Position numbers and translations under genes: made by a program. A DNA stretch of 64,000 nucleotides from Bacteroidota bacterium (GTDB taxonomy: Bacteria; Bacteroidota; Bacteroidia; Chitinophagales; Chitinophagaceae). The DNA lies in NCBI GenBank assembly GCA_963169635.1, contig CAUJDL010000041.1, positions 62,001 to 126,000 of the forward strand, in the 5' to 3' direction. Shown piece after piece: positions 49,995-57,781 of this stretch. Positions within the stretch are counted from its first letter, which is position 1; each line of letters begins with the position of its first letter. The notes below the pieces were generated by a model, which was not told the DNA's origin, searched no databases, and saw nothing but the letters and a program-made list of their open reading frames with translations.

Positions 49995-50546
49995 ATGAAG
50001 ATAGAAATAATTGGAGGTAGCCCAAGAAAAGAAAGTGTAAGTATTAGAGCTGCTCTACATTTAGAGCAAGTTTTAAAAGCACAAACTAAACATCAAATAG
50101 GGTTAATTAATTTAAATAGTTTTCAGTTGGGTAGTTTTCAAAAAGTATTTAAAAATATAGATGAAACACCAGAAGAGTATAAGCCATTAGCCAAAAGAAT
50201 GTTTGAAGCAGAAGCTTTTATTATTGTAACACCTGAGTATAATGGAAGCTATACAGCAGCAATAAAAAATTTATTCGATCATTTTCCTAAGCAAAGCAGA
50301 AAAGCTTTTGGCATTGTTACCACAAGTACAGGAGCTTTAGGAGGTGCAAGAAGTAGTCAGCAATTACTACTTTATATACCTGCATTATTTGGTATAGCAT
50401 CGCCATATTTGCTAATAACACCACATGTAGATCAAAAATTTGATATATCTGGAAAATTGATTGACGAAAAATTTCAATTACCTATAGATACTTTTGTACG
50501 AGAGTTTTTGTTTTTGGCAGAAAAATTAAATTCGGATAGTAGATAA
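49995..50546 (+). CDS. NADPH-dependent FMN reductase family protein
   Basis: 'IEIIGGSPRKESVSIRAA', 'EAFIIVTPEYNGSYTAAIKNLFDHF'. Confidence 0.88.
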   Translation: MKIEIIGGSPRKESVSIRAALHLEQVLKAQTKHQIGLINLNSFQLGSFQKVFKNIDETPEEYKPLAKRMFEAEAFIIVTPEYNGSYTAAIKNLFDHFPKQSRKAFGIVTTSTGALGGARSSQQLLLYIPALFGIASPYLLITPHVDQKFDISGKLIDEKFQLPIDTFVREFLFLAEKLNSDSR

Positions 50547-50560
50547 TTAAACATTGTAAT

Positions 50561-50588
50561 AGTGGCGAAGTTGTATAACTTCGCCACT
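50561..50588. terminator. Perfect 12-bp stem, 4-nt loop hairpin (terminator or 5'-UTR element)
   Basis: AGTGGCGAAGTT-GTAT-AACTTCGCCACT; no long T tract follows. Confidence 0.55.
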
Positions 50589-50611
50589 TCACTTTTATAT
50601 ATTCTTTTTTT

Positions 50612-52483
50612 ATGAGTGATGCTATAAAACACGAATGTGGTTTAGCGTTTATCAGGCTTCGTAAACCTTTTTCCTACTATCTTCAAAAATATGGAACAGC
50701 TATGTACGGTTTAAACAAACTGTACTTATTAATGGAAAAACAACATAATCGTGGTCAAGATGGTGCAGGAATTGCTACTGTAAAATTAAATGTAGAAGCA
50801 GGTTATCCTTTCATGCATCGTATAAGAAGCAGTGCACCACAATCTATAGCAGAAATATTTTTAAAAGTAAATCAAGAACTTGCAGAGTTAGAAAAATATC
50901 AGTCAGATATTAAACAACATCCTGGTTTATTAAAAGGTCATTTACCTATTCTTGGAGAGTTAATGTTAGGCCATTTACGTTATGGCACACAAGGAAAAAA
51001 TAATGTAGAATATTGTCATCCATTTATAAAAAGAAATATTCAGCCAGGCAGAAATTTAGCTCTTGCAGGAAATTTTAATTTAGTAAATACAGATGAGTTA
51101 TATGGTTTATTAAATATTAATCCTGATGAATTTCAGCAACAAAGCGATTTAGCTGCAATGATGGAAACTATTCATCATTTTTTAATTAAAGAAGATGAAA
51201 TAAGCCCTAATAATGCTAATGTAGTACAACTCTTAAAAAAATCTATTGCTTTATTTGATGGTGGCTTTACAATTGGTGGACTTTTAGGTAATGGTTACAG
51301 CTTTGTAATGAGAGATGCAAATGGTATTAGACCAGCTTATTATTTTATTAATGATGAGTTTATTGTAGCTGCAAGTGAACGTTCTGCTATTAGAACTGCT
51401 TTTAATGTTGGCGAAAATCAAGTACAAGAATTATTACCAGCACATGCTTTAATTGTAGATGATAAAGGGTTATATAAAATAGAGGAAATTATAACACCTA
51501 AAGAAAGACGTGCTTGTAGTTTTGAAAGAATTTATTTTAGTAGAGGTAGCGATGAAGAAATTTATAGAGAAAGAATAGCATTAGGACATTGCTTAAGCAA
51601 AACTGTTTTAGATAATATAGACTACGATTTAAAAAATACTATTTTTTCTTATATACCTAATACAGCAGAAATTGCTTTTTATGGTTTAGTAAAAGGCATG
51701 GAAGAATATTTGAATAAAATAAAAGTAGAAAGAATTTTAAGTTGGAATGGAAATGTAAATGAAGAGAAATTAGAGGAAATGATTAACAGAAAAATTCGTC
51801 AAGAAAAAATTGCAATTAAAGATGTAAAACTTAGAACCTTTATTACAGAAGATGCCAGCAGAGACGAAATGGTACAACACGTTTATGATATTACTTATGG
51901 TACTGTAAGAAAAAATGAAGATACTTTAGTAGTGATAGATGATAGTATTGTAAGAGGTACTACATTAAAACAAAGTATTGTTACTATGCTTTCTCGTTTG
52001 CAGCCTAAAAAAATTATTATTGTTTCATCGGCTCCACAAATTCGTTATCCAGATTGTTATGGTATAGATATGAGTAAAATGGGCGACTTTATTGCATTTA
52101 GAGCTGCTGTTGCTTTACTTAAAGAAAGAAATATGGAGAATATTCTTACAGATGTGTATGATAAAATAAAAGAACTGCAAAGAACTAATCAACTACATAC
52201 AGAAAATGTAGTACGTTTAGTTTACAAGCCATTTACTACACAAGAAATTACAGATAAAATTGCACAATTAATAACACCTTCAGATATAAAAATTCCTGTT
52301 CAGGTAATTTATCAAACCATAGAAGATTTACATAAAAGTTGTCCTGCCAATACTGGCGATTGGTATTTTACAGGAAATTATCCAACACCTGGTGGTAATA
52401 AAGTTTGCAACAAAGCATTTTTTAATTTTATGGAAGGCAAAAATGTAAGAGGTTACGAAACTTTATCGCCTAAAACAAATTAA
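50612..52483 (+). CDS. amidophosphoribosyltransferase (PurF) family protein
   Basis: Ntn-type start 'MSDAIKHECGLAFIRL', 'QHNRGQDGAGIA', 'GHLRYGTQG', PRPP loop 'VVIDDSIVRGTTLKQSIV'. Confidence 0.87.
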   Translation: MSDAIKHECGLAFIRLRKPFSYYLQKYGTAMYGLNKLYLLMEKQHNRGQDGAGIATVKLNVEAGYPFMHRIRSSAPQSIAEIFLKVNQELAELEKYQSDIKQHPGLLKGHLPILGELMLGHLRYGTQGKNNVEYCHPFIKRNIQPGRNLALAGNFNLVNTDELYGLLNINPDEFQQQSDLAAMMETIHHFLIKEDEISPNNANVVQLLKKSIALFDGGFTIGGLLGNGYSFVMRDANGIRPAYYFINDEFIVAASERSAIRTAFNVGENQVQELLPAHALIVDDKGLYKIEEIITPKERRACSFERIYFSRGSDEEIYRERIALGHCLSKTVLDNIDYDLKNTIFSYIPNTAEIAFYGLVKGMEEYLNKIKVERILSWNGNVNEEKLEEMINRKIRQEKIAIKDVKLRTFITEDASRDEMVQHVYDITYGTVRKNEDTLVVIDDSIVRGTTLKQSIVTMLSRLQPKKIIIVSSAPQIRYPDCYGIDMSKMGDFIAFRAAVALLKERNMENILTDVYDKIKELQRTNQLHTENVVRLVYKPFTTQEITDKIAQLITPSDIKIPVQVIYQTIEDLHKSCPANTGDWYFTGNYPTPGGNKVCNKAFFNFMEGKNVRGYETLSPKTN

Positions 52484-52581
52484 TCATTTAACTGCTTTAC
52501 TAAAACCTAATATTTACCAAAAGAAAACTACTTTTGTTGTCTATAAATTTTCTTTTTTAAACCTGCTAAATTTTATATTAA

Positions 52582-53466
52582 ATGTCTTTACGTTCTCAAT
52601 TAAGTGGTACAGGTGTAGCAATTATTACACCATTTAAACAAAACTTATCTGTAGATTATGATGCTTTAGGTAAGCTCATAGATTTTATTATTGATGGTGG
52701 TATCAACTTTATTGTAACACTTGGTACAACTGGCGAAACTCCAGTTTTAGATAAGCAAGAAAAATTAGACATTGTAAAATATACTTTTGACAAAGTAAAT
52801 AACAGAGTACCTGTTGTTGTTGGTATTGGTGGCAATAATACAAATCAATTAATTAAAGATTTTGCAAATTATCCATTAGATAAAGCTGCTGCAGTTTTAA
52901 GTGCATCGCCATATTATAGTAAACCAAGTCAAGAAGGAATTTTTCAACATTATAAAGCTTTAGCAGAAGCAAGTCCTAAACCAATTTTAATTTATAATGT
53001 ACCAGGACGTACAGGACGTAATGTTAGTGCTGCTACTACTATTCGTTTAGCAAATGAAGTGGCAAATATTGGAGGTATTAAAGAAGCAAGTGATGATATG
53101 AATCAGTGTATGCAAATTTTAAGAGACAGACCAGAACATTTTTTAGTTGTTAGTGGAGACGATGCTTTGGTAATGCCACAATTAGCTTGTGGTATGGATG
53201 GTGTAATAAGTGTTGCAGCAAATTGTTTTCCTAAAGATTTTGCTGCAATGATTCAGTATGGTTTAAAAAATGATTTTGCTGCTGCAAGAAAAATTCATTA
53301 CAAACTTTTAGCAGCTTATGATTTATTATTTGTAGAAAATAATCCTGCTGGTGTTAAAGGTTTTTTATACGAGTTAGGGTTAATACAAAATATGCTTCGT
53401 TTGCCTGTAGTGCCACTAAGCAATACAGTACAAGAAAAAGTAAAAGCATTTCTAAAAAATTATTAA
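52582..53466 (+). CDS. dapA: 4-hydroxy-tetrahydrodipicolinate synthase
   Basis: 'GTGVAIITPFKQNLSVDYDAL', 'TLGTTGETPVL', 'PILIYNVPGRTGRNV', 'GIKEASDD', 'VVSGDDALVMPQLACGMDGVISVAANCFP'. Confidence 0.96.
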   Translation: MSLRSQLSGTGVAIITPFKQNLSVDYDALGKLIDFIIDGGINFIVTLGTTGETPVLDKQEKLDIVKYTFDKVNNRVPVVVGIGGNNTNQLIKDFANYPLDKAAAVLSASPYYSKPSQEGIFQHYKALAEASPKPILIYNVPGRTGRNVSAATTIRLANEVANIGGIKEASDDMNQCMQILRDRPEHFLVVSGDDALVMPQLACGMDGVISVAANCFPKDFAAMIQYGLKNDFAAARKIHYKLLAAYDLLFVENNPAGVKGFLYELGLIQNMLRLPVVPLSNTVQEKVKAFLKNY

Positions 53467-53502
53467 TAAATTATCTCAGCAATTAGTGTATTGCAAAACA
53501 GC

Positions 53503-54183
53503 ATGAACAAAATTATAATAGCCATTGATGGTTTTTCTTCTTGTGGTAAAAGTACTTTAGCCAAGCAATTAGCTAATACATTAAATTATGTGTTTGTAGA
53601 TACAGGTGCTATGTATCGTGCAATTACTTTATACTTTTTAAGAAATAATATTAATACCAATAATTCATTACAAATAAATGAAGCATTAAAACAAATTCAA
53701 CTTAGCTTTAAATTTAATGCAGACAAGGGTTTTAGCGATATGTATTTGAATAATGAAAATGTAGAAACTATTATAAGAGATTTGCCTGTAACCCAAAATG
53801 TAAGTAGCGTAAGTACGTTAAAAGAAGTGAGAGAGTTTGCTGTATTACAACAACAACAAATGGGCAAACAAAAAGGTATTGTAATGGATGGCAGAGATAT
53901 TGGTACAACAGTTTTTCCTCAGGCAGAATTAAAAATTTTTGTTACTGCAAATATTGATGTACGTGTAGAAAGAAGGTACAAAGAATTAGTATTAACCAAT
54001 CCAACTATTACTAAAGAAGCAATTAAACAAAACTTATTAGAGAGAGATAATATAGATAGCAACAGAGCTATTAGCCCTTTAAAAAAAGCTGATGATGCAA
54101 TTGTATTAGATAATAGTTTACTTACAAGAGAAGAACAATTAGCTATTGCACTTAATTGGGCAAAAGAAAAAATTGGTGAGTAA
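53503..54183 (+). CDS. cmk: (d)CMP kinase
   Basis: 'IIIAIDGFSSCGKSTLAKQLA', 'VFVDTGAMYRAITLY', 'GIVMDGRDIGTTVFPQAELKIFVTA'. Confidence 0.94.
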   Translation: MNKIIIAIDGFSSCGKSTLAKQLANTLNYVFVDTGAMYRAITLYFLRNNINTNNSLQINEALKQIQLSFKFNADKGFSDMYLNNENVETIIRDLPVTQNVSSVSTLKEVREFAVLQQQQMGKQKGIVMDGRDIGTTVFPQAELKIFVTANIDVRVERRYKELVLTNPTITKEAIKQNLLERDNIDSNRAISPLKKADDAIVLDNSLLTREEQLAIALNWAKEKIGE

Positions 54184-54270
54184 AATATTTTACAACTGCA
54201 ATTGTTTCATCAATCTTACCTATTAATGCTGAAAAAAATATAGCTACTTTCGTTATAATTAAATTTTAGT

Positions 54271-55713
54271 ATGAGCACTATTATTAGCAATATTCAAACC
54301 TTATTTACACAATGGAATAAGCAACCTGCCTTAAACATAGAAAAGTTACAACAAAGCGGTAGCGATAGAATTTATTTTAGAATTTATTTTAACAACCAAA
54401 CATTTATTGCTACTTATAACGAGAATGTACAAGAAAATAAAACCTTTATAGCATTTGCAAAACATTTTAAACAAAAAGGAATTGCTGTACCAGAAATATT
54501 ATGTGTAAGTGATGATGTTAAAATATATATTCAGCAAGATGTAGGCTCTGCATCTCTCTTAAATAAATTAGAAGAACAAGGATTAAGTGATAATGTTTTT
54601 AATTTATTTAAAAAAAGTTTACAACAATTAGCTGCAATACAAATTAAAGGAGATGAAGGTTTAGACTACTCTCTATGCCTTACTGCACAAGAGTTTGGCA
54701 AAGAAGCCATTTTTAGCGACCTGCTTTATTTTAAATATTATTTTTTAGATACACTAAAAATTCCTTACGATAAACAAGCAATGCTAAAAGATTTTGAAGC
54801 ATTAAGTATTTACCTATCGTACACAGAGCATAAATATTTTATGTTCAGAGATTTTCAGAGTAGAAATATTATGCTAAATAATGATAAACTAAGTTTTATA
54901 GATTTTCAAGGAGGTATGAAGGGTGCTTTACAATACGATGTAGCTTCATTATTATGGCAAGCAAAAGCTAATTTACCCAATGAATGGAAAGATGAATTAT
55001 TGCACTTTTATATTGATGAAGCAGAAAAACTTTTACCCAAAAAAATAGAACGAACTGTTTTTATAAATCAATATAATGGCTATGTTTTAATTAGGCTTTT
55101 ACAAGTTTTGGGTGCTTATGGTTTTAGAGGTTTGTTCGAGAGGAAAGCACATTTTTTAACCAGTATTCCTTTAGCATTACAAAACCTTACGTACTTTTTA
55201 GAAAATAAAAAAGTTGGTATTTCTACTCCTGAGTTTGATAGAGTTTTAAAAATAATTATTAGCCAAAGCACTGTAAAAAAATTTACACCTATAAAAGCTA
55301 CAGAAACAACACCTTTAGTAGTTACCATCAATAGTTTTAGTTATAAAAAAGGAATACCTACTGATGATTCAGAAAATGGTGGAGGTTTTGTTTTTGATAT
55401 GAGAGGAATTTTAAATCCTGGCAGACAAGATGCTTATAAATTTTTAACAGGAAAAGATAAACCTGTACAAGATTTTTTAGAGCAGCATACTAAAATGAGT
55501 ACATTTTTAAATAGTGTGTGGGACTTAATAGATATTAATGTTGAAAATTATATAGAAAGAGATTTTAAAAATCTTATGATAAATTTTGGTTGTACAGGAG
55601 GCCAACATAGAAGTGTTTATGCAGCAGAACAAACTGCAAGGCATTTAAGAAATAAATTTAATGTAAAAGTAATTTTACAACATACCAATCAAGATAATTG
55701 GTTAAGAAGCTAA
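54271..55713 (+). CDS. APH-fold (AmgK-like) phosphotransferase fused to RapZ C-terminal domain
   Basis: Kinase: 'MFRDFQSRNIMLNNDKLSFIDFQGGMKGALQYDVASLLWQAKA'. RapZ-C: 'GGGFVFDMRGILNPGRQD...INFGCTGGQHRSVYAAEQTARHL'. Confidence 0.88.
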   Translation: MSTIISNIQTLFTQWNKQPALNIEKLQQSGSDRIYFRIYFNNQTFIATYNENVQENKTFIAFAKHFKQKGIAVPEILCVSDDVKIYIQQDVGSASLLNKLEEQGLSDNVFNLFKKSLQQLAAIQIKGDEGLDYSLCLTAQEFGKEAIFSDLLYFKYYFLDTLKIPYDKQAMLKDFEALSIYLSYTEHKYFMFRDFQSRNIMLNNDKLSFIDFQGGMKGALQYDVASLLWQAKANLPNEWKDELLHFYIDEAEKLLPKKIERTVFINQYNGYVLIRLLQVLGAYGFRGLFERKAHFLTSIPLALQNLTYFLENKKVGISTPEFDRVLKIIISQSTVKKFTPIKATETTPLVVTINSFSYKKGIPTDDSENGGGFVFDMRGILNPGRQDAYKFLTGKDKPVQDFLEQHTKMSTFLNSVWDLIDINVENYIERDFKNLMINFGCTGGQHRSVYAAEQTARHLRNKFNVKVILQHTNQDNWLRS

Positions 55714-55721
55714 TTTACACA

Positions 55722-56450
55722 ATGAAACAAAATATACATAAAGCCATGATATTAGCTGCTGGTTTTGGTACAAGGCTAAAACCCTTTACAGACAAGCATC
55801 CTAAAGCATTGGCTGTTGTTAATAATAAAACTTTATTGCAAAGAAATATTGAATACTTACAGCAGTTTGGTATTGAGAATGTAATTGTAAATGTGCATCA
55901 TTTTGCAGAGCAAATTATAGCTGCTGTTAAAGAAAATAATGGTTGGGGTAGTAATATAACTATTAGTAAAGAAGATGAAATTTTAGAAACAGGGGGAGGT
56001 TTAAAAAACGCAGCTTGGTATTTTAAAGAAGAAGAAAATTTTTTATTGATGAATGTAGATATGCTTACAGACTTATCTATACAAGCAATGATACAACAGC
56101 ATATACAAACCAAAGCATTAGCTACATTAGCTGTTACAGACAGAACATCATCTAGATATTTATTGTTTGATGATGCAAATAATTTATGTGGATGGAGAAA
56201 CAAACAAACACAAGAAGAAAAGCTACCAAGAAACGCCAACACATTACAAGAAAAAGCTTTTAGTGGCATACACATAATTAATACTGACTTATTAAATTTA
56301 ATACATCAGCAAGGCAAATTTTCTATGATAGATGTTTATTTAAGTTTAGCAGCACAGCACAATATTAAATGCTATCAACATAGCCATACTAAATTAATTG
56401 ATGTAGGTAAGCCAGAAAATTTACAACAAGCAGCTACTATGTTTTTGTAA
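55722..56450 (+). CDS. nucleotidyltransferase, MurU-like (sugar-1-phosphate uridylyltransferase family)
   Basis: 'KAMILAAGFGTRLKPFTDKHPKALAVVNNKTLLQRNIEYLQQFGIENVIVNVHH', 'ILETGGGLKNA'. Confidence 0.88.
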   Translation: MKQNIHKAMILAAGFGTRLKPFTDKHPKALAVVNNKTLLQRNIEYLQQFGIENVIVNVHHFAEQIIAAVKENNGWGSNITISKEDEILETGGGLKNAAWYFKEEENFLLMNVDMLTDLSIQAMIQQHIQTKALATLAVTDRTSSRYLLFDDANNLCGWRNKQTQEEKLPRNANTLQEKAFSGIHIINTDLLNLIHQQGKFSMIDVYLSLAAQHNIKCYQHSHTKLIDVGKPENLQQAATMFL

Positions 56451-56485
56451 AACAAAAATTATTTTAAGTGAAAGTGTAAAGAAAA

Positions 56486-57682
56486 TTATTTGCTTAAGTG
56501 CATACTTCTTTCTTTGTATAAAGTTCTAAAGTAAGGGTCTCTTAAATCTTTAATAAATCTAATTGCTTCTCCTGTACTTTTCATTTCTGGGCCTAATTCT
56601 TTATTTACACCTGGAAACTTATTAAAACTAAATACAGGTTCTTTAATTGCATAACCTTCTAATTTTTTCTCTAAATTAAAATCAGTAAGTTTAGCTTTAT
56701 CTAACATAACTTTTGTAGCAATATTCAAATAAGGAATTTGGTATGCTTTAGCAATAAAAGGAGTTGTTCTACTTGCTCTAGGATTAGCTTCTATCACATA
56801 TACATTATTATTTTTAATAGCAAACTGAATATTAATTAAGCCTTTTATATTTAAGGCTCTGGCAATTTTTTCGCTATAAAACTCCATTGTTGCTACTAAT
56901 AAAGGAGAAAGATTAAATGCTGGTAATACAGCATTACTGTCGCCACTATGAATGCCTGCAGGTTCAATATGCTCCATAACACCCATTACATGAAAATTTT
57001 CTCCATCAAAAATGGCATCTACTTCTGCTTCTTGACATCTATCTAAAAAATGGTCTATTAAAATTTTATTATCTGGTAAATGTTTAAATATACTGATACA
57101 TGCTTTTTCTACTTCTTCATCATTAATAACAATTCTCATTCTTTGTCCACCTAATACATAACTAGGACGTACTAAAACAGGATAACCAACTTTATTAGCA
57201 ACTTCAATAGCTTCGTCTGCACTAAAAGCTGTACCATAATTAGGATAAGGAATTTCTAATTCTTTTAATAAGTCGCTAAATCTTCCTCTATCTTCAGCAA
57301 TATCCATATTATCAAAAGAAGTGCCTATAATTTTAATACCTCTTTCGTGTAATTTTCTAGAAAGTTTTAAAGCTGTTTGTCCACCTAATTGTACAATAAC
57401 ACCTTCAGGTTTTTCAAGTTCAATAATTTCCCATAAATGCTCCCAATATACAGGTTCAAAATATAGTTTATCAGCCATATCAAAATCTGTACTTACTGTT
57501 TCAGGGTTACAGTTTATCATAATTGCTTCGTATCCACATTCTTTAATTGCTAATAAACCATGCACACAACAGTAGTCAAATTCAATACCTTGACCAATAC
57601 GATTGGGCCCACTACCAAGAACAATTATTTTTTTACGAGAAGATGAGATAGATTCGTTGCTGTATAAAGTAGTATTACTCAT
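56486..57682 (-). CDS. carB: carbamoyl-phosphate synthase large subunit, stand-alone C-terminal synthetase half
   Basis: 'KIIVLGSGPNRIGQGIEFDYCCVHGLLAIKECGYEAIMINCNPETVSTDFDMADKLYFEP', 'MGVMEHIEPAGIHSGDS', 'VIEANPRASRTTPFIAKA'. Only about 398 aa; corresponds to the second half of E. coli CarB without the MGS domain. Confidence 0.9.
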   Translation of the reverse strand: MSNTTLYSNESISSSRKKIIVLGSGPNRIGQGIEFDYCCVHGLLAIKECGYEAIMINCNPETVSTDFDMADKLYFEPVYWEHLWEIIELEKPEGVIVQLGGQTALKLSRKLHERGIKIIGTSFDNMDIAEDRGRFSDLLKELEIPYPNYGTAFSADEAIEVANKVGYPVLVRPSYVLGGQRMRIVINDEEVEKACISIFKHLPDNKILIDHFLDRCQEAEVDAIFDGENFHVMGVMEHIEPAGIHSGDSNAVLPAFNLSPLLVATMEFYSEKIARALNIKGLINIQFAIKNNNVYVIEANPRASRTTPFIAKAYQIPYLNIATKVMLDKAKLTDFNLEKKLEGYAIKEPVFSFNKFPGVNKELGPEMKSTGEAIRFIKDLRDPYFRTLYKERSMHLSK

Positions 57683-57781
57683 TTGTAGAAAGATTGAGCA
57701 AAAGTAAGGCTACATAAGTTTTTGAAAGCATATTTTTTAAAAGAAATAAAAACTTTATTTAAAAATGGCTGTATGGCATTG

